Origin: Apostichopus japonicus
Taxonomy: Eukaryota > Echinodermata > Holothuroidea > Aspidochirotida > Stichopodidae
Assembly: GCF_037975245.1 (NCBI RefSeq)
Contig: NC_092576.1
Coordinates: forward strand, 45,686,111-45,750,110
Length of the DNA: 64,000 bases
Direction: 5' to 3'
Made by a program: the position numbers and the translations under genes. Shown piece by piece: positions 1 to 11,679 of this stretch (position 1 is its first letter; each line of letters opens with the position of its first letter). Under the pieces are notes generated by a model. That model was not told where the DNA came from, made no database searches, and worked only from the letters and a program-made list of their open reading frames with translations.

Positions 1-120
1 CCATCATCACCGCCATTAAAACCACCAGCACCAGTACCATCACCACCATCACTTTCACCATCCTCATTGTCATTCTCATCATACTCATCCTCATCATACT
101 CTTTCTAATCATACTCATAC
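1..120. repeat. Degenerate CAT/CAC trinucleotide-rich tract
   Basis: The left edge is an imperfect run of catcatcac, accaccatc and catactcatcc words, an eroded trinucleotide microsatellite. It ends just before the first TIR element. No gene is seen. Confidence 0.7.
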
Positions 121-143
121 TCATCCGCATCCCAAGGGCACTA

Positions 144-954
144 TGGTTCCTTGCTTGTAAGGAATATTTGCAAGGGAGCAGCACTGTCTTAAAATTGTTA
201 TGTGGTCCGATGTTCACAATATTATTGCCAAAAATATCACAAATCAACTGCTGGTCCTTTTGAGAACCTGTTGAGGACCAGGTGTCCGATATGAGCAAGA
301 GTTTTTTTTACAGAACTCGCAGAATCATCCTAACTGTACTTACTAAGAATTTTAACAAAACCAAAGAAAACATTGATCTCAAATAACTTCGCACATGGAG
401 GTTGCAGAGGAGTCAACCTATGGACAATTTAGATTGGAATATGGCCACGAAACTTCAAATAATCAACTTGAAAGATACTAATACAGGTCCCTGGAGGTCA
501 ATCTGAGGTCAAAGGTCACCCAAATGCAGGTCGGTTACAGGATTACAATAGCGTAACTCCCAACCTTGACGGACATTTTGCTCTCAAGTTATTGCAAAAA
601 TACTAGTTTTGACCACTAATTCCTTTGTTGACCTTGGATCACATGACCGTTATGTTTGGAAACGATCCCTTAACCCATTTACAACTAGGCCTACTCCCAA
701 AATATCAATCATCTCGGACCCTGTCAATGGGAGTTATTGCTTTTTTTAATTTTGGTGTTTGGCCTCCAACTGACCTTTGGTGACCTTCACAGGCACCAAA
801 AACAAAAGGGCACACCTTCTCACTATATATACCTAGTTTGAGTTTAGTCCAACTTTCCCTTGTTGAGTTACAGTGTACCCAAGCGAGTGTCGCAGACACA
901 CACACACACATGCCAACCTGACTACATAGGTTCCTTTGCAAAAGCAAGGAACCA
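144..954. mobile_element. 811-bp TIR element (short copy)
   Basis: The segment begins tggttccttgctt (144-156) and ends with its exact reverse complement aagcaaggaacca (942-954), a perfect 13-bp terminal inverted repeat. The interior shares long blocks with the element at 22410-25882, including ctcaagttattgcaaaaata and the gaccttggatcacatgaccg block, and has a short CA microsatellite near the right end. No transposase frame is present, so it is non-autonomous. The words cccaagggcact just outside the left TIR also occur at the other copy, so the true ends may lie slightly further out. No clear target-site duplication was found. Confidence 0.75.
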
Positions 955-969
955 AAAAGGTGCTTTTAC

Positions 970-1360
970 TTAATAATAATAATAATAATACACAGTTCTT
1001 ATAAAGCGCAAATACACACTTAAGTCTCAGTGCGCTGATAATTATTAACCCCTGGTCATTGGTAACTTGTCACACCCACACACCAAAGTGTGCACAATTT
1101 AATCAATCTCTCCTGGGGCACCACAGTGCACCACAACCACGTGTCCCCCGGGGGACTTCCCATAGGGTGCAGCCACAAACCGGCGCACGCAACTATATTT
1201 ACAAGTTACCTCGCAGGTCCCCATTTATACACCTGGGTGAAGAGAGGCAATGGAGATAAAGCGCCTTGCCCAAGGACACAACGCAATGATCTGGCCAGGG
1301 CTCGAACCTGTAATCCTTAGATCACAAGTCCACTGCCTTAACCACTTGACCACAACGCCC
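970..1360 (-). mobile_element. tRNA-derived SINE
   Basis: Read on the minus strand, the element starts near 1360 with a tRNA-like head. It has an A box tggtcaagtgg (1342-1352) and a B box ggttcgagccc (1298-1308). A body follows with the motif ccttgggcaaggcgctttat, and it ends in a TTA/AAT triplet tail (972-990). This is the standard layout of a Pol III retroposon. Relics of the same body or tail occur near 8420-8480 and 54205-54270. Confidence 0.8.
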
Positions 1361-1370
1361 TCCAGATCTA

Positions 1371-2804
1371 TAGTGGAACTTCAAAAAGATGATCATCTAT
1401 GACATTGAAGCAATCCTTTGCTGCAGTCTTTCACCATGTTGGAGGTAAGTTTACAGATTTGACTTCAGATAGTGATCTCTGAGAACATCGACCTCTCTCT
1501 TCCAGGGGAATCCTCATTTCCTCTGTACTCATACAGTATAGGCAACAGTGAAGGCCTACAGTAATATATATATAAAGATAAGGATAATGGCACAGTTCTT
1601 ATAATGCCTTGATAAACAGAGAACATGCTATCATTATTTCATGGTGAAGACTCAAGTCTGGATATTTGAGTTTCATCAGATTAGCCATTGGGGGGGGGGG
1701 GGGTTGTGCAAGGGGGATCCCAATTGAAATTTGGACCCTTTCAAAAATAAAAGGTAAACCAATTGGAAAACTGTTGAACAAAGACCCTTCATAAATTTTA
1801 CTCCCCACTAAAAAAGAAAGAAACCAGAATGAAAACATTTCATGGTTCCTTGCTGCTGTTCATTAGTTCCATTAATAGGGAAATTTCTAAGAAAGCCCTA
1901 ATACAACAACAGCAATTCATGGACACAAACTTTTGTTACCAATTAGTAATGCTAAGCCCTGCCCTCTCATAAATTGGTATCACATCAATTGCAACATACA
2001 GCATGTGTATAGACTATCTACCAACGTCACTATACCAAGTTAGGTGATATTCCAAATGATGCTTGCCGTTGTGCCCCTGTAAAATACAGTCAACCGACGG
2101 CAAACAAATTGCCATCGTGCTCTTTTTGTTTGCCGTCGGTGCCCATCTTTCTGTTCTGTACATTTGTACACTAAAGTTACAACAATCTTGAGATTTTTTA
2201 AAATTTATTCGTCCTTCGCAAATCAGGAATCTTTCCACTGTAATTTTCGCAGTTTCTGTCATCTGTGTGCTGTACAATGTGTGTACTCACAAGGTGTATG
2301 ATGCCAAAGCAAAAGATGCATTTTGCGGACGGGACAGAGAATACCCAGTATCATCTTACCTGGCCATAAAGAATGCTAGATATGCTAGTTGCAACGTTGC
2401 AACAACGTAGGCAAGACTGTTAGCTAGGAGCCTGCGTGTCTTGTTGGTCGAACATTCCAGTAAGCGATTGTTCAGGTCGATCCAGTTTATGACTGAACAA
2501 GATAAAATATTTGGGAAGTTTTATAACCCATACAATGAGGAAGAAAAAACATTGTATTGAAAAGGGTTCTAGTAATGTAAACTCGGAACTCTACTCGCTG
2601 AAAAATGCAAGTGCCTTAAATTTTCCCTTGTTGAGTTACCATACATACAAACGTTTCATACCGTAACATTACTAAGCCTGCCCCTCATAGATATGCATGA
2701 TATCAATTGCAACACACATCAGGTAGCATACGCCCATTAAAAGCCCCATTGACTTACACACTAAATCACAAAAGTAATGTGGTCTCTAAGTCTAGATAAA
2801 AGTT
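1371..2804. other. Non-coding stretch with repeat relics
   Basis: No convincing exon was found. It contains a G14 run near 1691-1704. Two relics, about 1930-2040 and 2630-2720, belong to the repeat family that is tandem at 4890-5440 (shared words such as gcatgtgtatagactatctacca and atatgcatgatatcaattgcaacaca). Confidence 0.5.
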
Positions 2805-3187
2805 TTCACTAGCTAAACGCTACCCATCACCGGATAGCTGACAAGTTGGCCATTCATGGCACCATCAATTTTCCGTACCATGACCGTGAAGACTTTTTGC
2901 TATCCGAGCCGGAAGTTTTCGTCACTTGTAAACAAACCTCTTCACTCAGTGGTAAACAAATTTCCTACGCTGCTCCTGGGAGGCCTAAAGGGGTCTAAAA
3001 TTGCCTCAATTGACCCAATTTTTTCACCACATGTACTTCCATTCATGCTCTTCAACATGCAAGCCACAAAGAACTAGATTATGATTGATAACAGGTCACA
3101 AAATATGTTCTCCCGCTGCTTTTTGGCACTTTTCCTGAAGGAGAACAATCGAGCAGATTGATATAGACTCTAATAGGAGTATGCCAC
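2805..3187. repeat. 383-bp direct duplication, copy 1
   Basis: This block, from ttcactagctaaacgctacc to taggagtatgccacc, recurs at 4503-4886 almost unchanged. A 73-codon open frame (2856-3077 here) is open in both copies with a few substitutions. It has no recognisable domain, and the copies are too alike to show selection. I treat it as a repeat and not a gene. Confidence 0.85.
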
Positions 3188-4502
3188 CTTAAGTGAAAAA
3201 TGATTTTTTTTTTTTACCAAACTGATACTTTTCATAGTCGTCACAATATAAACCACAACAGAATTCTATGCAATTATCATTGTAGGTCCATAAAGATGTA
3301 TTTTCAGAGATTTCAGTATGCACAGTGCAGTGTGTAAATACACATATGAGCAATACTGTGTAAGCAGTAACCAGGTCGACGTCTGCAACAACATTTCCAG
3401 TCACCAAGTTTGATAAGCTTGACCAATTTGGGTGCATTTATGGTTCTTGCAGGTTTTATTGGTATCCCTGATCACAGTCCACTTGGTCTGGCTTGCCCTA
3501 CCTGCAGAAACATCATCCAGAGAAGGGTCAGTGGGGATGGCTTTTTCGTCTCTGGCTCTGAAAAGTGATGAAAACTACTTTTGTTTAGCTCAGCTGATTC
3601 CTCCCAAACTGACCTACAGGACATACCCTAATGTATTCCTGAACTGTTTGGAACATTTTAAACTGATATTGCATGTCACTCCAGTGCAATTGTTAAGTTA
3701 CTAAGAATAAGAGAAGAGAATTGAAGGTGTTCTTTGCCAAAACTGGATCATCAGGATTTGTAAACAACAGCCTCACTGTAAGGGGTATTACAGTAGTCAA
3801 AAGGAAAGCTTCCTGGAATGCTATCTAGATACACTGTTCACCTCAATAGCATATCCAGTCCATTTAAAGGTTTGTGCATAGGTTGTTACAATGTATTAAA
3901 GACAGTTATAAGAGAAGAGAAGTGGATGGGGGGGGGGGGGGCATATTTCATGATAAAACATTCAAATGTGTTGCTCGGCAGAGAACAACAACGTCAAATT
4001 ACCTTATTCTCCATTGGTGGCAAGCACTGGTTCCTATAGTTACTACAGTAGATCTCCCATGGAAGCATCAGGACATCTCTTTCTGCTGTCAGAGTTGTTT
4101 GGGATTTGTTGTTACCTCATCTAACCAGTTGAGTCCATTGATACCACACCCATTCAAAGTATGTAGCTGTGAATGCTGAGGACTTAGCACATCAACTTTC
4201 TCTGAAAATTGACTAACAACAGAAAATTGATGAGGAGTGAGTAGGCTCAAAAACCCCTTGATGTACATATGCAGGAGCAGAAAATCCATACCTTTGTGGA
4301 TTATTTGCTAAATAAGACTCAAAATATTCTCTGTGTAAGTTATTAGCACTCAGCAGCCACTCCACTTAGGATACAGACCTCATACAACATTGTGCTACAG
4401 CTGGTGTAGACTTGGTCTAGGATACCAACATAGCGTCATTATGAATCTGAGGCCTAGGCCTAGGCTAACAACATTAGGGGTATTTCATGCATTGAAACTG
4501 AG

Positions 4503-4886
4503 TTCACTAGCTAAACGCTACCCATCACCGGATAGCTGCCAATTTGGCCTTTCATGGCACCATCAATTTTCTCTACCATGACCGTGAAGATTTTTTGCTA
4601 TCCGAGCCGGAAGTTTCCGTCACTTGTAAACAAACCTCTTCACTCAGTGGTAAACAAATTTCCTACGCTGCTCCTGGGAGGCCTAAAGGGGTCTAAAATT
4701 GCCTCAATTGACCCAATTTTTTCACCACATGTACTTCCATTCATGCTCTTCAACATGCAAGCCACAAAAAACTAGATTATGATTGATAACAGGTCACAAA
4801 AGATGTTCTCCCGCTGCTTTTTGGCACTTTTCCTGAAGGAGAACAATCGAGTGGATTGATATAGACTCTAATAGGAGTATGCCACC
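4503..4886. repeat. 383-bp direct duplication, copy 2
   Basis: Second copy of the block at 2805-3187, in the same orientation and 1698 bp downstream. The 1.3 kb between the copies (3188-4502) shows no reverse transcriptase or protease motif, and the block ends lack TG...CA, so an LTR element is not supported. That interval holds a G-run near 3930-3941 and no convincing gene. Confidence 0.85.
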
Positions 4887-4889
4887 ATC

Positions 4890-5440
4890 AGCATGTGTAC
4901 AGGCTATCTGCCAATATCATCATACCAAGTTTGACGAAATTCCGACTAATAATAGCCAAGTTATTGCGATTTGGGCATGTTTTCGTTTAACACCATGACC
5001 TCATGAATATTCATGATATGAGCACCAAAATCAACTGACAGGTTGCATCTACTCACTATGGGCCACTCACCCACTAACTATGGTAATGATCGGTCATTCA
5101 CTTGTGGAGTTATCGTGCATACAAACTTTTCATACCGAAATATTGTTTAGCCAGCCCACTCATAAATATGCATGATATCAATGGCAACACACATCAGTGT
5201 GTGAAGACTATCTACCAATATCATCATACCAAGTTTGACGAAATTACGACTAATAGTAGCCAAGTTATTGCAATTTGGAGTTTTACAGGTTTGACCCGGT
5301 GACCTCATTAATATTCATGATATGAGCACCAATATCAATAGGGTTCATCTAGTCACTATGGGCCACCCATTCACCAAGTATGGTAATGATCGGTCATTTC
5401 CCTTGTTTAGTTATCGTGTATACAAGCTAAAGCGTCACAC
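4890..5440. repeat. About 304-bp tandem repeat, two copies
   Basis: The word tatcatcataccaagtttga occurs at 4915 and 5219, and the surrounding sequence (ccaagttattg, gagcaccaa, actatgggccac, tatggtaatgatcggtcatt) repeats in the same order, giving a period of about 304 bp. Single relics of this family lie upstream at about 1930-2040 and 2630-2720. Confidence 0.75.
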
Positions 5441-5639
5441 ACACATTCACGCACACATGTTTGTATTACATGTATTCAGACCGAGGACCCCATTGTATTT
5501 TCCATTGTTCAAATCCACATACCCTAACCTTAAAAATACCCCATACAATAGAATTCTTCGGAGGACGTGGTGAGTCTTTAGAAATCACAACCAAGGACCA
5601 GGAATTCTTTTGTTCAAGTCCTCGATCAGAATACAAAAC

Positions 5640-5690
5640 AAACGCACACACACACACGCACACACACAAACCTGAATACATAGGTTCCTT
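5640..5690. mobile_element. Truncated right end of the TIR element family
   Basis: An (AC)n tract followed by aacctgaatacataggttcctttgca matches the sub-terminal right end of the elements at 144-954 and 22410-25882. The terminal inverted repeat itself is missing. A left-end-like fragment (agttccttgctt) lies near 5870. Confidence 0.5.
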
Positions 5691-5889
5691 TGCAGTCCCA
5701 TACCTTGACTCATTTGGTCTGAAACGAATAACCTACATAATCAATAATGAAATTACCACTGGCTCCTCTAAGTCCATAAAACAATTAAGACAAAGATTTC
5801 CATAGTCCCCAAACATGAAGATTGGTAGTTTCTCCTCTCCGTAAATGTAAACAAAGATAATGAAGCTATTAGTTCCTTGCTTATAGAGG

Positions 5890-6966
5890 GCGTGTAAGAT
5901 TGCCACTTCTAGTCAAAGTTTAGTACCTTTTCTTAATGACTAAATGTAAACTTACATTTGCTTCACTACTTACTTCCACTCTACTTTGGGTTACTCCATG
6001 AGTTGTTCCTCTCTTGAAGTTAGCTCTGGAGTCATCAGCTGGAAATATGGTGACCACAACAGTGTTGTGGTGGAATCAGCTATTTTGGAAAATCTGCTAA
6101 AAGTTTCCCCCATCCTTGCTAGTCACATCCAACTTTAATCCAGATCTCATCAGCGGGAATCAAATATGTCCACTTGAGAAGATTCTAGTCTATTTAAAAG
6201 TAAACATAAAAAGTACTTGTTATGGGTCAATTTCAATGAGCAGACATTTAATCACCAGCTCAATTCATAGCTCATAATATTTCCCGAAGTGTCATAACTT
6301 ATTGCTTTTAATTGTATTAATAGTGGTATTCCAACAGTAGAAAATTTAGTACGATTCTAGGAGATGTTTTTATTTTCTATTTTGTTATTGTTTGTACTAT
6401 TATATATAGTGGTATTCCTACAGACTCAAATTTGGTAAGAGTCTGTAATAGGTTTCTTTTAAATTGTTTTGTTTAAATGTTATGCATAGTGATATTCTTA
6501 CAGCAGTAAATTGGGAAAATACCAAAACTTAATGTCAATGCAAAACACTGTTAAAAATAATATACTAACAGAAGTCAGTGCCGAGAAAAAACATTGAACT
6601 CCTCAAATTGCAACAATAAAAACATATTAAAAGACAACCTCCTTGACTCCCATATTAAAAATTTCCTCTTTAAATATATAATTAATAAATCATATACTAA
6701 GAATGATTTAAAATCCCCCTTAGAAAAGCTCATTTTTTTTTTTAAACTGGGAGGAGGATTTGGCTCTGGCAGGGGGGGGGGGGGGGTAGTTTAGGAACTT
6801 TGTGGCTAGAAGTTTTGTGAGTCAAACTCCAGAAGTTTACCTCTGGGAAAAAGTCCAGCTCTGGGAAGGGATTGTTTTGCCTTATCATCATGAAGATATT
6901 CTCACAGTACCTTTCTAGTCAATGAAGCTGTTGAATGATCTTTTCTTTCAAGAAATTCACACTAAC
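5890..6966. other. AT-rich non-coding stretch
   Basis: No exon is supported here. It includes loosely repeated words (gtggtattccaacag, gtggtattcctacag and gtgatattcttacag at about 6320-6500, spaced roughly 85-90 bp) and a long G-run near 6770-6786. Confidence 0.4.
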
Positions 6967-7093
6967 CCATGGTGTCTTCTTGATGATTGTACCATCTTCC
7001 TCATCTTGGTTCAGAAGAGATATCCACTCTGCTCTGACATTGTTACTGACAATGTCCTGCATTGATCCGATCACATTCAGCATAGATGACATA
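6967..7093 (-). CDS. Candidate internal exon, function unknown
   Basis: On the minus strand an acceptor (gaaacag) opens at 7093 and a donor (gttagt) follows 6967. Between them is an open frame of 42 codons whose composition looks coding, including the peptide AEWISLLNQDEEDGTIIKK. Without the donor the frame ends at a TGA at 6919-6921. It does not match the missing C-terminal half of ATG101. It loosely recalls the start of the 209-nt LRR exons in this window (tryptophan, then DEDG + II), but the resemblance is weak. Confidence 0.3.
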
Positions 7094-7099
7094 CTGTTT

Positions 7100-8615
7100 C
7101 AGCAACAACCTGTAACAAAAACACAAGCTCCATGAGTGTTTATCTTTACAGGTGAATTAACCGAGTTTTGCGACTGTTGTTGCAGTTATATATCCAGTAG
7201 TAGGTATGAAGGCAGAAGGTATATTAACTGTAATTTTATGCTCAAGTAGATTTGCCGGTTACTCTTTTTGATAATCTTGTTTATTGCTTTAAACAATTGA
7301 TTGAGGGTTTTTTGAAAGTATTTTTACTTAACTTAAAGGAGGTGACAAATATGTTATACCATCCAAGAGTTATAACAGGATATGGTTGCTATGGAAACCA
7401 GACTTGTCAATCTTTAGTTCAAGTTAAACTATTGTATTTTGTTGTTCAATTTATGGTTTTGGTTCTTTGTTGATTTTATTAAAGAGGACATTTGCATTAC
7501 AGTTAGTAGTACAATTCTGACATTTGTGCAAGTATCTTTTTGAGTGAATTGTTTTATATTAATCGTTGCACCTGGCATGTTACTCTACAGAACCTCCAGA
7601 CTATCAAAATACTTCAGATTCTCCAGACTTACCAGATTTTTATCTGAGGTAAAGAATCTCCAGATTCTACTAGTGATTGAGGTTTACTCCAGTCTGGAGA
7701 ATCTGAAGTATTTTGAATACTAGCCCATCACTGAAAATTCTCTACAAGCTAAAAGTACAGGTTCCCCGGCCAGTTGAGCTTAAAGGGTACGTCAATTTCC
7801 AACAGATAGGTCCATCTCCGAAGAACAGTTTGCCCTGATGAGCCTAGAGGTGCAGATTATCTCCTGAGGAACTCTTGTCAACAGAGGTATGGTTTATCTA
7901 GGCATAAGGCGATACCAGCTGTGTGATGAATTTTCTGAAGTTGCGTTCATGGGGGACATTTTGTCTACTATTGATGAATATAGCGTGACGAACTTACCAA
8001 CTGCCGGCACTTAACATTGTTATTAGGTATTAATAATCACCGTGCCCTTAAGATTCCATTTACATTAATAACTGTTTGTAATTAGGTCTCAGGGGGATAC
8101 CGGTATCTCTAACCTTTCTTCCCTTTATTTGGAAATGTTTGAGAATCATGACATCGACACAAGATTATTTTTCTGTGATTGTGAAATATGCTATACTGGA
8201 CTCCTCACAGTTAACTGTTTAGTTTTATTCTTATAGTCCTCTTGTTTCAGGATTGCAGGATTGTGTGTTTTTACATTAAAACCTGGGTTACACTCGTATT
8301 CATGCTCATCCTAACACCAACGTGAATTCTCCATGTACACATGTAACATGTAACTTGGATGTGTGGGTGTGACAAATTACCAACGGCCAGCTGTTAACTG
8401 TTATAAAGTCATATGAGAAGGTCTTGCCAAGAGTGGTCATTATGTTGTGTCCTTGGGCAAGGCACTTTATCTCCATTGATTGAGACTTTTACCTTTAACT
8501 TTTAATTCATATTGCTTTTTAAATTTGATGGAGTTTCACCACCAATGCCAACATCACTGAGTCGAGTCCTACAGCTGGAAAACTTTAATACAGTCCTCAT
8601 AGCAACAGAGAAACC
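7100..8615. other. Non-coding stretch with SINE relic
   Basis: No exon of ATG101 or another gene could be placed here. Around 8420-8480, on the plus strand, lies a relic of the SINE body (gtgtccttgggcaaggcact then tttatctccatt). A short inverted repeat around 7600-7715 (ccagactatcaaaatacttc / gaagtattttgaatactagc) suggests another small decayed element. Confidence 0.45.
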
Positions 8616-8618
8616 CAC

Positions 8619-8726
8619 CTGTCCACTTTGGAGACCTGCGTTGACATCTGTGGATCGTAAGGCATCTTTAAATGCTGAGACTTCTCGTCGGAGGTTTTTG
8701 TCTTAAGTTGGGGAGTTGCATCTGAC
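8619..8726 (-). CDS. ATG101: ATG101 exon 4 (contains in-frame TAA)
   Basis: The acceptor catag precedes 8726 and the donor gtgggt follows 8619, giving 108 nt in phase 0. It reads VRCNSPT, stop, [17 protein letters not shown] and so on. The VRC start and the FKDALR block fix the frame on both sides of the stop. No alternative acceptor skips the stop while keeping the frame. Confidence 0.85.
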
Positions 8727-11063
8727 CTATGAGTGGGAAATTTGAGGGATTTGTTAATTTTATATCATATAAATACATTTTATTTTTGTGGTTTTCAATC
8801 AGACTTGGGGTATAAATACAAACAGAATCAATATGACTATGAGTACATATTTGACACTAGAGTTTCTTTATGTTTTTGTTCTAAAAGAAGGATCTTACAA
8901 AAATTCATGTTGATTAGTATGTGTAAGGTAAATTTGCTAACATAACATTACCAGAATAGACCAACCACAAATCTGGTTTAATTCTGCCATCTTGGATAAC
9001 AGTTCACATTAATGCACTGATTGCATGTTTGGTTCATAATGTATTAATCTATAAGTCTTAACACTACTGCATGCAGTTAAACTGTAGCCTGACTGTGGAT
9101 CTAAGATTTAGTTCAACAGGAGAATGTGACTGTGAGGTCGTTGAAGTGGACTATCGATATCTATATGTAGGGGGATCTGGAGATCATCCGCCAAACAGAA
9201 TTAACTTTTTAGTTTTGCAAATTGTGCATTATGAGGGATATTTAGGCTGTAAATTAGGTCTTAAGATTAGATATACACAAGGGCTGTGCCAATATCTACT
9301 TTTAATTAGTCTGTGGTGTTGAAAAGTGGAGATGGAATACACCCCCACCACCCTACCACCACCCCCTGCCTCTGGATATATGGCGTACCCAATTGTATGG
9401 AGGTTGCAACGAACATCTGAAGGATCAATTTGTGTTCAACTATATAGCTCTTTTACACACATGTATACCAAAGATAATGAAACATGTATAAATGTTTTAC
9501 TTACATAAGTCATATCAACAAAGTCACAATCAGTCTCGACCACACCGACAGTACCGATGAGGAAAGCACCTTCCTGTTTGTAGTGAAACTGCAAGAACAA
9601 TTTAAAGGTTATTTACGGATGTATTATTTACAAAGTGTGTAACTCAGGACAGGAAACATTGCTGTAACATGAGTACATGTACAGACATCTCACTACATGA
9701 CTACAGTACAGTAAGAACAAGTTACACACAGAAATGGAAAATTGGAAGTGTTCCTGTACCCTTCCTGTGGTTCTGTGGAAAAGTATGGTATGAAATATGC
9801 TGTTGACAACCTCCTCTAGCTGCTTACTCTCAACAGTCTGAAAAAAAGAGAAGAAATGAATGAGAAAAAGATCCACAATAAAATGGAAATCAATGCAAAA
9901 CAAGAAATTGTTGGACAAATTATCAGCTTGATTAAGATGAGAAGGATTGGCTAACAAATTACCAACAATGTGTCTTTTGGGCCAGTACGGTGTCTCACAC
10001 TGACAGAAAGGAACATACAGTACAACCATTGGTTCAATGTGATGATCATACAGAACTCCCACTGTTCCCTCCTTAACATTATTACATAACAGTAGAGTAA
10101 GACCGCATTCTCAATGAGGTCATTTCCCCTATCACCCCTCCTCACCCATAGGTACTGTATTGTTTGTATTTAAATATAAACTAAAGAATAACATGTGATG
10201 ACCCTACAGTCCCGATGCGCCCTCCAAAGCTAAGAACTACAATACAGTACCCAATCGCAGTGAACCCTTTTATTGCACAAATAAGCACCAGCCCAGGAAG
10301 TTCAATAAATAAGCACAAGCTAACCTAACATAGCATTATTCATGTAGGCCCTTCTGTTACGTGTAAGGCAATACTTCAAATAAGCACAAGCTAACCTACA
10401 GTAACATAGCCTAGACCAAAGGTTATTCAAATAGGCCCACCTGTTATAAAAGAAAGCAAAACTGTACACGATACAACATTAGTCAGAATAAATATGGTTG
10501 CAAATAAAGGTGGCCGAAAACAAAACTTCATGGTCTATTGACATTTGCTGAAACTAACAGAACTGTAAAGCAACAGTCAAGGTGTCAGTCCATAAACATT
10601 ACAACCTGAACTTTACAGAACCAAAGTGTTTGAGATTGCATGTTGTACTGCTGTTTATGTTATATTTGTTTCTCAATAGGGTCAGCATTGTGCTTTGTGT
10701 ACATCACTTTTACATACATGTTAATTGAGGGCAGTGTAACTTACGGCAGGGAGGTATTAAAAGGAAAAGTCATTTCCAGGGAGGGAGGGTCTGAACAATC
10801 GTAGATGATGTGCAGTACATCCAGAAAGGAATAATTTGTTACTTTAAGCAATTAAAAAACTCTGCACATATTTAAACTTATCATGTCAATATGTCAACTC
10901 TCATACCTGCAATGCTTTGAAATAATTAACATTTAACAGTATCATGGTACTGGATATTGTGTTATTGATATCACTAAGTAGTAACTCCTAATTAGGTTCA
11001 ATAACCAACTAAATCAATATATTGTTATCTTACTAGTTCAAAGACTTGAGATCTGGCATTCAT
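8619..11063 (-). CDS. ATG101: ATG101 (autophagy-related protein 101), 5' half, with in-frame stop
   Basis: ATG101 binds ATG13 through its HORMA fold within the ULK1/ATG1 initiation complex. Four exons splice in phase 0: 11034-11063, 9760-9837, 9505-9588 and 8619-8726. They give a product starting [10 protein letters not shown], continuing [40 protein letters not shown] and SAFKDALRS, which aligns without gaps to about the first 97 of 218 residues of human ATG101. Exon 4 carries TAA (8703-8705) where the family has Leu (human EELD), one base away from TTA. The second half, with the WF-finger region, was not found between 1 and 8618, so the gene either continues beyond the left edge or is a truncated copy. 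Because the introns are kept, this is not a processed retrocopy. A pseudogene, a null allele or an assembly error are all possible. Confidence 0.92.
9505..9588 (-). CDS. ATG101: ATG101 exon 3
   Basis: This is an 84-nt phase 0 exon between acceptor ttgcag and donor gtaagt. It encodes [15 protein letters not shown] followed by the conserved DCDFVDMTY strand, one of the most conserved parts of the ATG101 HORMA domain. Confidence 0.93.
9760..9837 (-). CDS. ATG101: ATG101 exon 2
   Basis: This is a 78-nt phase 0 exon with acceptor ttttttcag and donor gtacag. It encodes 26 residues, [11 protein letters not shown] through FHRTTGR. The last codon is Arg where human ATG101 has Lys. Confidence 0.92.
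11034..11063 (-). CDS. ATG101: ATG101 exon 1 (start codon)
   Basis: A 30-nt coding part, [10 protein letters not shown], with ATG at 11061-11063 and donor gtaaga. The human protein starts MNCRSEVLEV, which fixes the start. Just upstream a 12-codon open frame (11060-11098) ends in a TGA that overlaps the ATG as ATGA. It would act as an upstream ORF only if no intron ends at the nearby acceptor-like ataatag. Confidence 0.9.
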
Positions 11064-11309
11064 CCTTCTATTAAGTTTTCTTCTCCACTACTCGCCATGT
11101 AAGTCTAAGTTAGCTGTGCTGCAATACAAGAGTGCAAATATAAAATACTTGCAGACATAAACATGGTAGAACACATCTAGGAATTACATAACAGTACATC
11201 AAAACCAGGTTCTCAAAGAAGATAATCCATCTATGGTATATATTGTAATCTTCATTTGAAAGGATCATTTTAACCAAAATTATGGACAGCAACCATGATT
11301 GTAGTACAT

Positions 11310-11670
11310 TCCAAATGTACTTATCAGTGGCCTACAATTAACCTTATGAGTTGTTATGATCCTATACCCTACACATGTATATTAAAAACACTCTTCTACT
11401 TCTCATAAAGACACAGGTACATAGCTATAGTCATCCCACCAGTGTCCTACAGCATACTTTGGGGTCATTATGATCCTATACCCTACACATCTATACTAAA
11501 AACACTCTTCTACTTCTCATAAAGATACAGATACATATCAAGAGTTATCCCACCAGTGGCCTACAGCATACTTTGTGAGTCATTATGACCCTATACCCTA
11601 CACATCTATACTAAAAACACACTCTACTACTTCTCATAAAGATACAGGTACATATAAGAGTCATCCCATC
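11310..11670. repeat. About 115-bp tandem repeat, three copies
   Basis: The word tatgatcctataccctacac recurs at about 11356, 11470 and 11585. It is followed each time by tctatactaaaaacac, cttctcataaagatacag and ccaccagtg.cctacagcat. The period is 114-115 bp. It lies just upstream of the ATG101 start. Confidence 0.8.
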
Positions 11671-11679
11671 AGTAAGCTG

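Noticed and set aside
2805-4886. LTR retrotransposon flanked by 383-bp direct repeats
   Set aside because: The repeats lack TG...CA ends, and no primer-binding site or pol domain lies in the 1.3 kb between.
7740-7960. ATG101 exon 5 in this interval
   Set aside because: Frames on both strands were read; none matches the expected WPF-containing exon.
9628-10062. 144-codon minus-strand open frame over ATG101 exon 2
   Set aside because: Only 9760-9837 aligns to ATG101; the rest is intron read-through on both sides of canonical splice sites.
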